From assembly GCF_014636865.1 (NCBI RefSeq), contig NZ_BMER01000001.1, forward strand, positions 1,166,718 to 1,230,717: DNA of 64,000 nt, in the 5' to 3' direction. Under the pieces are notes generated by a model. It was given only the letters and a program-made list of their open reading frames with translations, was not told the DNA's origin and ran no database searches. Positions 51,004-59,527 of this stretch are shown here, piece after piece. The translations under genes were made by a program, and so were the position numbers. Numbering within the stretch: the stretch's first letter is position 1; the number at the start of each line of letters is the position of its first letter. The DNA comes from Parapedobacter pyrenivorans. Its GTDB lineage: Bacteria; Bacteroidota; Bacteroidia; Sphingobacteriales; Sphingobacteriaceae.

Positions 51004-52296
51004 ATGGAAAGTAAGGTGGCTGTTTTTTGGTTTAGGCGGGACCTACGTCTGGAAGACAACGTGGGTTTACAGTACGCCTTGTCTGCGGGAGTTCCGGTTT
51101 TGCCGGTATTTGTTTTTGATACGGATATACTCAACCTCTTGGATGACCGTTGTGATCGTCGTGTAGACTACATTTGCCAGGCATTGGGTGTGATGCATCT
51201 CACATTGCAGCAACATCAATCATCACTACATACCTATCACGGCACACCCGTAGAAGTTTTCAAGAAAATCACGCAAATCTATGCAGTTCATGCTGTTTAT
51301 TGCAACAGGGATTACGAACCTCAAGCCATCAAACGTGATCAAGCAGTAGGTGCGTATTTACAGGAAAACAATATCGGCTTCTATGATTTTAAGGATCAGG
51401 TTATCTTTGATCAATCAGAAATTTTAAAAAATGATGGCAGCCCCTATACCGTTTTCACCCCGTATGCAAGTAAATGGAAAGCTACGCTAACGACGGAACA
51501 TCAGGCCTCGTTACCAGCTTCATTCGATAATTTTTACAAAACGAAAATAAAGGAAATACATTCCCTGGCAGCAATCGGGTTTGAGAAAACCGATGTGGTA
51601 TTTCAACAGCCCAACTTGGACCTGACTATTATTGGCGACTATGACAAACACCGTAATTTTCCGGCCCATAATCATACGACCCGACTTGGCAGCGCTTTGC
51701 GATTTGGAACCATCTCCATACGCCGGTGCGTAGCTTTTGCCCGGCGGCACAATGAAACCTGGTTGTCGGAGTTGATCTGGAGGGAATTTTTCATGCAGAT
51801 TTTGTACCATTTCCCACGTGTAGTCAACAGCTGTTTTAAAACCCGATATAATTCCATTGTATGGCGGAATGACGAGGCAGAATTCCAGCGATGGTGCGAA
51901 GGTAGAACCGGCTACCCCATTGTCGATGCAGGAATGCGACAGCTCAACGAAACCGGCTTCATGCACAACCGGGTAAGGATGATCGTGGCCAGTTTCCTTT
52001 GCAAGCACCTACTTATCGATTGGCGCTGGGGTGAAGCATATTTTGCACAGAAATTAATGGACTATGAGCTGTCATCCAATAACGGGAACTGGCAGTGGGC
52101 TGCGGGCTGTGGTTGCGACGCCGCGCCGTATTTCCGCATTTTCAATCCAACTATCCAAACACAGAAATTCGACAAGGACTTACAGTATATCAAAACTTGG
52201 AACCCCGATTATCAACAACGTTTAGCAGCCCCTATCGTGTCTCACGAAATGGCAAGAGAAAGAGCGTTGAAAGCCTATCGAGACGCTTTGCACTAA
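51004..52296 (+). CDS. phrB: Deoxyribodipyrimidine photo-lyase (class I, cryptochrome/photolyase family)
   Basis: 430 residues. The N-terminal Rossmann-like antenna domain (VAVFWFRRDLRLEDNVGLQY) is followed by the FAD-binding domain, with LSELIWREFFMQILYH, the substrate-binding tryptophans, GRTGYPIVDAGMRQLNETG and the signature LSSNNGNWQWAAGCGCDAAP. It repairs UV-induced cyclobutane pyrimidine dimers with blue light. It is slightly shorter than the E. coli enzyme but complete. Independent transcription unit. Confidence 0.92.
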   Translation: MESKVAVFWFRRDLRLEDNVGLQYALSAGVPVLPVFVFDTDILNLLDDRCDRRVDYICQALGVMHLTLQQHQSSLHTYHGTPVEVFKKITQIYAVHAVYCNRDYEPQAIKRDQAVGAYLQENNIGFYDFKDQVIFDQSEILKNDGSPYTVFTPYASKWKATLTTEHQASLPASFDNFYKTKIKEIHSLAAIGFEKTDVVFQQPNLDLTIIGDYDKHRNFPAHNHTTRLGSALRFGTISIRRCVAFARRHNETWLSELIWREFFMQILYHFPRVVNSCFKTRYNSIVWRNDEAEFQRWCEGRTGYPIVDAGMRQLNETGFMHNRVRMIVASFLCKHLLIDWRWGEAYFAQKLMDYELSSNNGNWQWAAGCGCDAAPYFRIFNPTIQTQKFDKDLQYIKTWNPDYQQRLAAPIVSHEMARERALKAYRDALH

Positions 52297-52409
52297 AAGC
52301 GGAAACACTAAATTAATTCCTTTGTTCCCAACCGTGCCTTAGCGCAGAGTCAACTCTCCCCCGATGAAATTAACTTCACACGTCAGGGTGTCCGACGATT
52401 CGTTTTTGA

Positions 52410-52940
52410 AGAGGCGCATTCCATTTCATTGGCCGCACTAAAACCTGGAGCAATTATCGGCAAGTTGCGCCCTTTGGCATTGTTGGAGATATCGAAGACC
52501 CGCATATGCTGTATGATGCCGATGTAGCGAGATGGCGCATACTCACCTGTGAAAACACCGGTGGTTATAAAGCCATCATGTTAGAATCGGTTTCATTGGA
52601 ATAAGGATGATCAACGCATTGCCGAGCCGGTATCCCATAATTCGACAGGGACATCCATTCAACGTATCGGTGGGATACCTTATTGTTTTTCCGGAAGTGA
52701 TGAACGGAAGATCTTTATCTATTCGTATCCTAATCTGGAGGAATTCGGCACGTTGAAAATGGATCTGCCACCATGGGACGAACGTGCGGGTACACGGGTT
52801 TGGGCTAACATGGTGGAATTGCCAGACAGTCACTCGTTTCGATACGTGGCACTCATGATGAATCGGTTCAACTATCCGGGGTTGAAGGGCCGAATTGGAC
52901 CTCCGGCGCCTTATACCTCTATCATGGGTATACCAGCTGA
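52410..52940 (+). pseudogene. Decayed beta-propeller (glycoside hydrolase-like) gene with several frameshifts
   Basis: Three reading-frame pieces read as one protein. Frame 1 gives FHFIGRTKTWSNYRQVAPFG then EDPHMLYD and ILTCENTGGYKA up to about 52590. Frame 2 starts near 52600 with HWNKDDQRIAEPVSHNSTGT, then CFSGSDERKIFIYSYP and ALMMNRFNYPGL. Near 52888 a one-base loss moves to frame 3, which gives PNWTSGALYLYHGYTS and a stop at 52938. A stop codon lies just 5' of the first piece, so the start is lost too. The DPH/CFSGS/YLYHGY layout suggests a five-bladed propeller enzyme of a GH43-like type; the family is uncertain. Confidence 0.6.
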
Positions 52941-53006
52941 CAATTTTCACATTACGAATGAAAACCTCGCCAACAATCCGTAATATTGTGATGGACACAC
53001 TACGCT

Positions 53007-54146
53007 ATGTACGCAACGAAAGAACGTATCACACGCCCGATGCCGCCGCAGGATAATGCCGTCACTACCCGGCAAACCATCCGGTTTACCGATAAGCGAC
53101 CTGAGGCCATCACGCAAGCGAAGTTGCAACAAGCAGCCGAAAATGGGAGTCCCGGTCTTACCGGTCTACCCATGCAGCTGAAAGCCGGCATGACCAGCAT
53201 TTCACCCGTCATACAGCTGAAAAAGTATGTGATGAAGAAAAATGGAAAGGTTGTCGTCGCAAAGGATAGTTACAAGGTAAAATCCGATGAACGGGAATTA
53301 AGTAAAGACGAATATAAGGAGCACCTGTTTAAGCAGCATGGCCCCAGCAAAGGAAAGAAGTCCGGCGCACCCGGAGTGCGCGAAGACGTCCCCCAAAGGG
53401 GGCGTAAGGCAGCGGAAAAGAAAGGAGCTGATTTAGGCGGCGATTTGATATACCGGGGGATGAGTGTAAATAACCTCGCCAATCTCTATGGCGATAACCC
53501 TGCTATTTTCACGGTGCAAAACCCCGAGGGGTCAGCCACGCCCGAAGAACACATCGTTGACGATTCCCAAGATTCTCCCTACCTCTCGTTTGAGGCCGAA
53601 GGCTTGGCGGTCAGCGCCGGAAAGTATGCTCCAAAACCAGTGGATGATGATAATAAGCCCCTTGGGGTTGAAATGCTGGAAGGCGGTTTCCTTAAACAAG
53701 AAAAATCGTATACGAAAGGAAGCCAAGAGGAGCACGAAGGTAGAAAGCGTATTGGTGTTATTGCGGGGATACGCAAAAGAAGAGAACATTTAGATTTCGC
53801 TACGAAAGAAAAAGCCGCTAAACTTAAGGGGGAAAAGGCGCAGGATCTGGCCGTAGCAGATAAAGAGGTGTTGGTGAAGCCTGGAGTTGAAGGCATAAAG
53901 CGTGAAGATGTTCCCTTTTTCGCCAAGGTAAAACGGGTGCCTGAAGCGTATTATAAGAAAAATATAAAAAACCAAACCAACAAAAAGGCGCTGGGCTTTT
54001 TTGACGGCACGTATTATAAAACCCAGATCGATCAAGAAAGAAGTGCCGCTTTCGGTTTTGATGTCCATGAAGACTTGATAAGAAGTGCGGATGAGTCGGA
54101 GGACGAAATGTCTGATATCGAAGATTTGAACCTGGACCGCCAATAG
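53007..54146 (+). CDS. Candidate ADP-ribosyltransferase toxin/effector with eCIS-cargo-like N-terminus
   Basis: 379 residues. The N-terminus (RQTIRFTDKRPEAITQAKLQ at 22-41, then TGLPMQLKAGM and PVIQLKKY) resembles leaders of effector proteins linked to extracellular contractile injection systems and DUF4157 in Bacteroidota; here the usual DUF4157 metallopeptidase block is missing. After a basic linker (about 75-145) comes an ART-like region: DLIYRGMS (Arg150), SPYLSFEAEG (190-199) and an acidic strand around Glu287 (DKEVLVKPGVEGI), in the R-S-E order of ADP-ribosyltransferases. No signal peptide. A DUF4180 gene follows 43 bases downstream. The toxin call is inference from motifs; the exact catalytic residues need structural modelling. 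Confidence 0.55.
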   Translation: MYATKERITRPMPPQDNAVTTRQTIRFTDKRPEAITQAKLQQAAENGSPGLTGLPMQLKAGMTSISPVIQLKKYVMKKNGKVVVAKDSYKVKSDERELSKDEYKEHLFKQHGPSKGKKSGAPGVREDVPQRGRKAAEKKGADLGGDLIYRGMSVNNLANLYGDNPAIFTVQNPEGSATPEEHIVDDSQDSPYLSFEAEGLAVSAGKYAPKPVDDDNKPLGVEMLEGGFLKQEKSYTKGSQEEHEGRKRIGVIAGIRKRREHLDFATKEKAAKLKGEKAQDLAVADKEVLVKPGVEGIKREDVPFFAKVKRVPEAYYKKNIKNQTNKKALGFFDGTYYKTQIDQERSAAFGFDVHEDLIRSADESEDEMSDIEDLNLDRQ

Positions 54147-54188
54147 CTTTCGAGACGCGCATCTTTGTAAAGTATAATACCATTCAAA

Positions 54189-54548
54189 ATGAAGATCCAA
54201 GAACACAACATACATAACTCAAAAATTGCAGAAGTAATTTCGGAAGAAATCATCATCCAAAACACCGAAGATGCGTTGGATTTGATGGGCAATATTTATT
54301 ACCAAGGGTTTGACAAAATCATTATCCATCAAAAAGATATCACGGCCGACTTCTTCGATTTAAAGAACAAGATGGCGGGAGATATTCTTCAAAAATTTGC
54401 CAATTATCGCATCCAGCTTGCCATTGTCGGCGACTACTCAACATTTACGAGCCAAAGCCTAAAGGATTTTATCTATGAAAGTAACAAGGGAAAGCACGTC
54501 AATTTTGTCAGGTCAACAGGTGATGCTTTGAGCGCGCTAGCCAAGTAA
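54189..54548 (+). CDS. DUF4180-domain protein
   Basis: 119 residues, soluble, no signal. It matches the DUF4180 pattern: an N-terminal strand-rich part, then NTEDALDLMGNIYYQGFDKI, the acidic FFDLKNKMAGDILQKFANYR and the end FTSQSLKDFIYESNKGKHVN. DUF4180 has no established function. It lies 43 bases behind the candidate ADP-ribosyltransferase on the same strand, as an immunity gene would, but the domain also occurs alone, so the link is a hypothesis. Confidence 0.8.
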   Translation: MKIQEHNIHNSKIAEVISEEIIIQNTEDALDLMGNIYYQGFDKIIIHQKDITADFFDLKNKMAGDILQKFANYRIQLAIVGDYSTFTSQSLKDFIYESNKGKHVNFVRSTGDALSALAK

Positions 54549-54608
54549 TTTCGTTGAGTTTTCTATTTTCCTGTATCGTTTTGTAAGGGTAAAATATTAT
54601 CCAAAATA

Positions 54609-54656
54609 TTTGTACAACCAAATGGTTGTGTTTATATTTGAGCAACCATTTGGTTG
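54609..54656 (+). promoter_or_regulatory. ArsR promoter flanked by two palindromic operators
   Basis: TTTG (54609-54612), a 20-base spacer and TATATTTG (54633-54640) form a near-perfect promoter. ACAACCA-AA-TGGTTGT (54614-54629) sits in the spacer and CAACCA-TT-TGGTTG (54643-54656) covers the start site, centres 28 bases apart. A repressor bound to both would block transcription of the regulator gene starting at 54661. Confidence 0.8.
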
Positions 54657-54660
54657 TATT

Positions 54661-54975
54661 ATGATCGAACGAAGAGATATTTTTCAGGCTATTTCAGATC
54701 CTACCCGCAGGGTAATCATCCACAAATTAGCACAAGGCCCCCTCAACATTGCGCAGATTGTTGAGGATTTTGACATGAGTAGGCAGGCCATTGCCAAACA
54801 CATCAAAGTGCTCAAGGAATGTGGTATGATCTCGATTACGCAGCAGGGGCGCGAGCAGGTTTGTGAAGCCAAGATCGATCAGCTGGATGAAGTTGTAGAC
54901 TGGGTCACAAAGTCCCGCACGTTATGGAACCAGCGCTTTGAAAAGCTAGACCAATTCCTTCAGAACTCAAAATAG
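54661..54975 (+). CDS. ArsR-family winged-helix repressor
   Basis: 104 residues from the ATG at 54661; the frame from 54610 would run through the promoter and both operators. Single HTH_5/ArsR domain: AISDPTRRVIIHKLAQGPLN, the recognition helix FDMSRQAIAKHIKVLKECG and a wing with ITQQGREQVCEAK. No metal-binding cysteine pair is visible, so it belongs to the group that is paired with AHSA1/SRPBCC genes, as here (eight bases downstream). The palindromes over its own promoter indicate autorepression. Confidence 0.92.
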   Translation: MIERRDIFQAISDPTRRVIIHKLAQGPLNIAQIVEDFDMSRQAIAKHIKVLKECGMISITQQGREQVCEAKIDQLDEVVDWVTKSRTLWNQRFEKLDQFLQNSK

Positions 54976-54983
54976 CTAGTACG

Positions 54984-55469
54984 ATGAGCACAACAAAAAA
55001 GGAACTTTTAATCACGCATTTATTCGATGCCCCACGAGAAATCGTATTCCGGGCTTGGACAGATCCCGAAAAACTGAAGGTTTGGTACGCGCCCGATGGC
55101 TGTACAATTGAATACCGACATATCGAAGTTAGCCCTGGGGGAAGCTTTCATTCTTGCGTTCATGATCCCATATATGGCGATTGCTGGATTACAGGAAAGT
55201 ACCTCGAAGTATCAGCGCCTGATAAATTAGTGTTTACCATGGTACTTTCGAATGAACTTGGGAATGACGTGGCTTCAGCTGATGCTGGTAAACCGGAAGA
55301 CTGGCCCGAACGTCTGATTACCACTGTTACTTTCGAACCGATAAAACAACAAACTAAGGTCACCATTCATCAAACGGTTTTGGAAGAGGAAGCGAAAAAA
55401 ACGGGTGCTTACCAAAGCTGGCTCAAGATGTTCAATAAGCTCAGTCAGCTACTCATACGCTCAAATTAA
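54984..55469 (+). CDS. SRPBCC/AHSA1-family protein
   Basis: 161 residues, START-like helix-grip fold of the AHSA1 (activator of Hsp90 ATPase homologue 1-like) family: LLITHLFDAPREIVFRAWTD at the N-terminus, KVWYAPDGCTIEYRHIEVSP and, near the end, TGAYQSWLKMFNKLSQLL. The hydrophobic cavity binds small molecules. It is co-transcribed with the ArsR repressor, a pairing often seen in Bacteroidota. A second AHSA1-like gene lies at 61215-61664. Confidence 0.9.
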   Translation: MSTTKKELLITHLFDAPREIVFRAWTDPEKLKVWYAPDGCTIEYRHIEVSPGGSFHSCVHDPIYGDCWITGKYLEVSAPDKLVFTMVLSNELGNDVASADAGKPEDWPERLITTVTFEPIKQQTKVTIHQTVLEEEAKKTGAYQSWLKMFNKLSQLLIRSN

Positions 55470-55525
55470 GACTCAAGGCTATATTCCTATCCTTATCGGT
55501 TTTTAACAAAGATTACACTTCGTTT

Positions 55526-55640
55526 GTAACAAAATGGGAAGTTTATACGTTATATAGTCAGTTAGTAAAATTGTCTTTTCATAATTTAGGTTTATAATTG
55601 GTTAGTTAGAAAGCCCCGATTCTCCCCGTTTCGGGGCTTT
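55526..55640 (+). repeat. Promoter-plus-hairpin module, copy 1 (candidate tiny RNA)
   Basis: It shares long identical blocks with 59314-59437: gtaacaaaatgg, gttatatagtcagtt, then about 75 bases from ttgtcttttcataattt to the hairpin. TTG (55571-55573), a 19-base spacer and TATAATTG (55593-55600) form a promoter whose start falls just before a stem AAGCCCCGA/TCGGGGCTT (55611-55639) with a T-rich tail. A transcript would be only about 35 nt, essentially the terminator hairpin. Confidence 0.55.
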
Positions 55641-55643
55641 TCT
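55611..55643 (+). terminator. Rho-independent terminator (module copy 1)
   Basis: Nine-base-pair stem AAGCCCCGA/TCGGGGCTT with an 11-nt loop, followed by TTCTTTG. It may end the ArsR/AHSA1 transcript. Confidence 0.75.
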
Positions 55644-55881
55644 TTGATAAAAACGCGGGTATTCGCGTCAATTTTGTTTGGCATCGTACCTGCTTTCGTG
55701 AATCTCGGAATTTTTTGGTACGCCAGTATACTGTTAACCATGGTATTATTAAATTCAAATCATTAGGTTTGTGTTAATCAAGTCATACGCTGCTGTGAAA
55801 CCTGCTATGCCAGTGCCGATCTACACAGGAATGGCGATGAAATGCGGGTTCTAGGCAGTCATTAAAAACAAATTGTTCGGA

Positions 55882-56733
55882 ATGAAATCACTGTTGCTAT
55901 TGCTGGGTGTTTTGCTTTCTCCCATGTTATCAAGCGATAAAGACATTCAAAAAGTGTTCGACGTGCACCTTCACGGCAGTAGTGATGTTCCGGCGCAGCT
56001 TGCTGCACTGGAACAGGCGGGCGTGCATCGGGCAGCAATAAGTACCTCGTGGAATCTCCAAAATAGCTATCGAGGCAAGTCAAAAATAAATTTCCTGTAT
56101 GGCCTCATGTTTCCCTGCCCCAATGGACATGTTCCCTATAGCCTCCAACCCTGTTTTCCCAATGGGCAGGACTGGCCCTCACTTCATTGGGTCGAGGAGC
56201 AGATAAAAGCTGGAAAGATCGATTTTTTAGGCGAAATTTTAAGTCAATATTATGGTATTTCATCGTCGGATTCTCTACTGCTACCTTATTATGCTTTAGC
56301 GGAGCGGTACAACCTTCCTGTTGGCATACACACCGGCGGAGCCGGCCCCAATCATGGTGCGCCAAACTTCAAGGAAGAACTTGGTAGCCCATTACACTTT
56401 GAAAAGCTGCTTTCAACGTTTCCTAAATTAAAAGTTTGGATTATGCATGCTGGCGATAGCTATTATAGCGATGCTATTTCAATCATGACGCAAAATGAGC
56501 AGGTCTATGCAGATATTTCCGTCCTTTCCAATCCAGCGATTGTATCGGCAGATCGATTTGCCGCCATCATGAGCGCGTTCATGGAGGCTGGTTTGGAAGA
56601 TCGACTTATGTTCGGTACCGATAACGGAGACGTGCGGCAAGTCATTGCTGCGATAAACGGACTTACCTTTTTGTCAAAAAAGCAGAAAGACAAGATTTTC
56701 TTTCAGAATGCAGCGCGTTTTTTTGCGGAATAA
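55882..56733 (+). CDS. Amidohydrolase 2-family (TIM-barrel metal hydrolase) protein, probably exported
   Basis: 283 residues from the ATG at 55882 (MKSLLLLLGVLLSPMLSSDK), which gives a signal-peptide-like start; a TTG at 55873 is an alternative. Metal ligands: HxH in VFDVHLHGS, histidine in VGIHTGG, histidine in WIMHAGDS and aspartate in MFGTDNGD. The family hydrolyses or decarboxylates small ring compounds, lactones and amides. The presumed signal peptide points to the periplasm. Substrate unknown. It stands between the two copies of the promoter-hairpin module. Confidence 0.82.
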   Translation: MKSLLLLLGVLLSPMLSSDKDIQKVFDVHLHGSSDVPAQLAALEQAGVHRAAISTSWNLQNSYRGKSKINFLYGLMFPCPNGHVPYSLQPCFPNGQDWPSLHWVEEQIKAGKIDFLGEILSQYYGISSSDSLLLPYYALAERYNLPVGIHTGGAGPNHGAPNFKEELGSPLHFEKLLSTFPKLKVWIMHAGDSYYSDAISIMTQNEQVYADISVLSNPAIVSADRFAAIMSAFMEAGLEDRLMFGTDNGDVRQVIAAINGLTFLSKKQKDKIFFQNAARFFAE

Positions 56734-56875
56734 AAAGGGTTAAGCTCCGCGCTCAGGATGAGCAGCAGCGGATTTTCGACATGTATTAAATTGGTCAACA
56801 TGGGGCAGGCTATCCATGCTTTTTTTACTAGATTTGCCTTGCTGACTATTTTTAATACATTTTACAAGTGGAACC

Positions 56876-59227
56876 ATGCAAGAAGAGCAATTTCCGCATT
56901 TCCACATAACCAGTCTCCAGCACACTTTGCAGGACGCACCTATCGGTGTTATACTGGCAGACGGGCGAGGCAGGTGCTTGTTTGCCAACGAAGCCTGTTG
57001 CCAGATTTTTGGGGTCGGCAACCTCGGGATGCGTGGTTTCGGATGGGCTGGCTACCTGCCTGTTGAAGACCGACAGCCCACCATAGACACGCTGAAAAAA
57101 ACGGTGAGGAATCGGGAAAGGAAAAACCACTATAAATTCCGCATCGAACATCCTCAAAAAGGCACCCGTGATTGCTGTGCTGATGTATGCTTACTGATTG
57201 CAGAGCGCAGTAAAATACCCCATGTCATGATGTATATACGTGATGAGTCGGCCGAGTACGAAGCCGCATGCGGAGCAAAAGCAGCCAATGCCGCGTATCG
57301 GGAACTTGCCGACCGGATGAAGACCATGATGACCTTGATTGAGGATATCGTTTTTGAGATAGACGGCAATAAGATTTTCAGAGACGTATGGGTAGCGGAT
57401 GAATCACGGCTCTTCATGCCGAAGGAACGTTTTCTGGGTATGACCATAGCGGGTGCCTTCGGCAAGGAGTGGGCGCCCATGTTTGCAGATCCTGTGAATC
57501 AGGCAATCCAGACTGGCAGGCAGACGACATTGGAATACCGACACACTGACCCGGCCATCGAGAAATCGTACCGGCTTAAGGTCATACCGATTCGGCAGCG
57601 GAGCAGGCCTGAGGACCAACGGTTGATCATCGTCATCCAGGAAATTACCGAAGAGGTTGAGCGTAATCGTGCGCTGAAAGAAACCCAGGCGGGGTTGGAA
57701 CAGAGTAATGAATTGCTGAATATCAGTGAGCAGCTTAGCCATACGGGCGGCTGGGAATACAATCTTGTATCGGGTGAAGTTTCTTGGACAAATCAGATGC
57801 ATGTGATTTTAGGCGTTTCGGAGGATGCTGATTTCTCCACGTTTGACAGCAATCTCCCGCTTTTTCCAGGCCCTGACCGGGATGTGGTAATCCAAGCGCT
57901 TGAAAAATGCAAGGTAGACAAGCTTCCTTATACCATAGAGGTGCGTATAGTTACCTCGCGGCAAGAAATCAAATGGGTGCGTGTGCGAGCCGTACCCGTG
58001 GTTGAAAATAATCAAGTGGTCAGGTTACGCGGCGCTTTGATGGACATCACCAAGGAGAAGCTGGAGGCCATTGAGTTGTTGGAGGCCAAGGAAATGGCCG
58101 AACGTGCCGCTCAGGTCAAATCGGATTTCCTTTCGGTGATGAGTCATGAGATCCGGACACCATTGGTCGGGATTATCGGCGCAAGCAATCACCTGAAGCA
58201 GGTCCACTCACCTGAGCAGGAGGACATGCTAAACAATTTGCTGTTTTCGTCAGAACATCTGCTTCGACTTGTCAACGATGTACTCGATTTCAACAAAATG
58301 GAAAGCGGGCAATTACGGCTGATCCAGGCGGAGTTCAATTTGGTAGAATTGATTGAAAACATCAAGAATCAGTTTCAAGCCATGGCCGAGGCGAAGGGCA
58401 TTGAGGTGGTCGCACAGGTGGATGAGGTTGTTCCCTCCCAAATAACCGGCGATCCAACCCGTCTGAGCCAGATTCTTTATAACCTAGTCAGCAATGCCAC
58501 TAAGCACACAGACCAAGGACAGGTTACCATCGCCGTGCGCGAATTGTCGCGGGCGGACACCGATGTTACCCTGCATTTTTCGGTAAAGGACACAGGCCCC
58601 GGTATTCCGGAGGTTTACCATGAGGAGATATTTAAGAATTTTAAGCAACTAGCCCAGCTACCTAACCAACAATACGTGGGTTTTGGGTTGGGGCTTACCA
58701 TAACCAAGCGGCTTGTTGAGCTGCACAACAGCCATATCCAACTCAAGAGTTCGCCCGGCATAGGGGCCGAGTTTTGCTTCGACCTCCATTTTGCGCTTCC
58801 ATCACCGACAACTTCGCTCAAGGTCCACCCGCATCCTTCTGATCCAATTGCCCATCCAGGAAGACTCCGGGGTATGCGCGTATTGCTCGTGGAGGATAAC
58901 CAAATCAGCACCAAGGTTGTGAGCAAGCAGCTGGAACAGCTGGGCATGGTTCCCGATTGCGCGGTAGACGGGGAGGAAGCACTTCGGTATCTGGCGAGCG
59001 CGCCTTATTCAGTCGCTCTGGTTGATCTGCACATGCCCAAGATGGATGGCTATGTGCTTTCAGAAATCATCTGCAGGGAATATCCCGATATTCAGATCAT
59101 CATCCTTACTGCAGACATCATGGCCGAAACCAGGCTGAAGTTGGCGAAACTGAATATTCTGGATATTTTGAATAAACCATTCCGGCCAGCAGATCTGGTC
59201 ACTGCGCTGTCGAAGGTAAAGCTATAG
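56876..59227 (+). CDS. Hybrid sensor histidine kinase with PAS domains and receiver
   Basis: 783 residues, no membrane segment, so a cytoplasmic sensor. Three PAS/PAC-like domains (about 20-140, 150-280, 285-400) precede HisKA, with SVMSHEIRTPLVGIIGAS (His near 421). The ATPase follows with YNLVSNATKHTDQG (N box), KDTGPGIPEVY (G1) and GFGLGLTITKRLVEL (G2). A C-terminal receiver (about 660-783) has acidic VEDN, phospho-Asp in ALVDLHMPKMDGY and lysine in LNKPFRPAD. Orphan kinase: no partner gene adjacent, so the output probably passes through another phosphotransfer protein. Confidence 0.93.
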   Translation: MQEEQFPHFHITSLQHTLQDAPIGVILADGRGRCLFANEACCQIFGVGNLGMRGFGWAGYLPVEDRQPTIDTLKKTVRNRERKNHYKFRIEHPQKGTRDCCADVCLLIAERSKIPHVMMYIRDESAEYEAACGAKAANAAYRELADRMKTMMTLIEDIVFEIDGNKIFRDVWVADESRLFMPKERFLGMTIAGAFGKEWAPMFADPVNQAIQTGRQTTLEYRHTDPAIEKSYRLKVIPIRQRSRPEDQRLIIVIQEITEEVERNRALKETQAGLEQSNELLNISEQLSHTGGWEYNLVSGEVSWTNQMHVILGVSEDADFSTFDSNLPLFPGPDRDVVIQALEKCKVDKLPYTIEVRIVTSRQEIKWVRVRAVPVVENNQVVRLRGALMDITKEKLEAIELLEAKEMAERAAQVKSDFLSVMSHEIRTPLVGIIGASNHLKQVHSPEQEDMLNNLLFSSEHLLRLVNDVLDFNKMESGQLRLIQAEFNLVELIENIKNQFQAMAEAKGIEVVAQVDEVVPSQITGDPTRLSQILYNLVSNATKHTDQGQVTIAVRELSRADTDVTLHFSVKDTGPGIPEVYHEEIFKNFKQLAQLPNQQYVGFGLGLTITKRLVELHNSHIQLKSSPGIGAEFCFDLHFALPSPTTSLKVHPHPSDPIAHPGRLRGMRVLLVEDNQISTKVVSKQLEQLGMVPDCAVDGEEALRYLASAPYSVALVDLHMPKMDGYVLSEIICREYPDIQIIILTADIMAETRLKLAKLNILDILNKPFRPADLVTALSKVKL

Positions 59228-59313
59228 ATAGCCCCTAACCCATTGGGGCGAACCCGTTATCTTAAGAGTTTATCATCCCAATGACTATTTAACAAATCTT
59301 AACAATTCCACCG

Positions 59314-59437
59314 GTAACAAAATGGTATCTTCATGCGTTATATAGTCAGTTGGTAAAATTTATAAAATTGTCTTTTCATAATTTAGGTTTATAATTGGTT
59401 AGTTAACAAGCCCCGATTCTCCCCGTTTCGGGGCTTT
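59314..59437 (+). repeat. Promoter-plus-hairpin module, copy 2
   Basis: Second copy of 55526-55640. TTG (59368-59370), 19-base spacer and TATAATTG (59390-59397) are followed by the same stem. The upstream half has diverged by small insertions (tttataaaa), while the stretch from ttgtcttttcat to the end of the stem is almost unchanged. Confidence 0.55.
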
Positions 59438-59446
59438 GTTTTTTAT
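59408..59446 (+). terminator. Rho-independent terminator (module copy 2)
   Basis: Stem AAGCCCCGA/TCGGGGCTT-like with the same 11-nt loop, followed by TGTTTTTT. It may also end the hybrid-kinase transcript. Confidence 0.78.
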
Positions 59447-59527
59447 CATCATTAGGATATGTCCCTTTTTTCCAATTCCAATTAGGTTTATGAGCATAAC
59501 TTTATGCCCTTAACAAATCGTGAAAAG

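Larger units (their letters stand above)
55470..55881. other. Intergenic region with a promoter-hairpin module
   Basis: About 410 bases between the AHSA1 and amidohydrolase genes. It holds copy 1 of the repeated promoter-hairpin module (55526-55640). The remaining 240 bases up to the amidohydrolase start have no open frame, RNA gene or clear promoter that I recognise. Confidence 0.6.
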
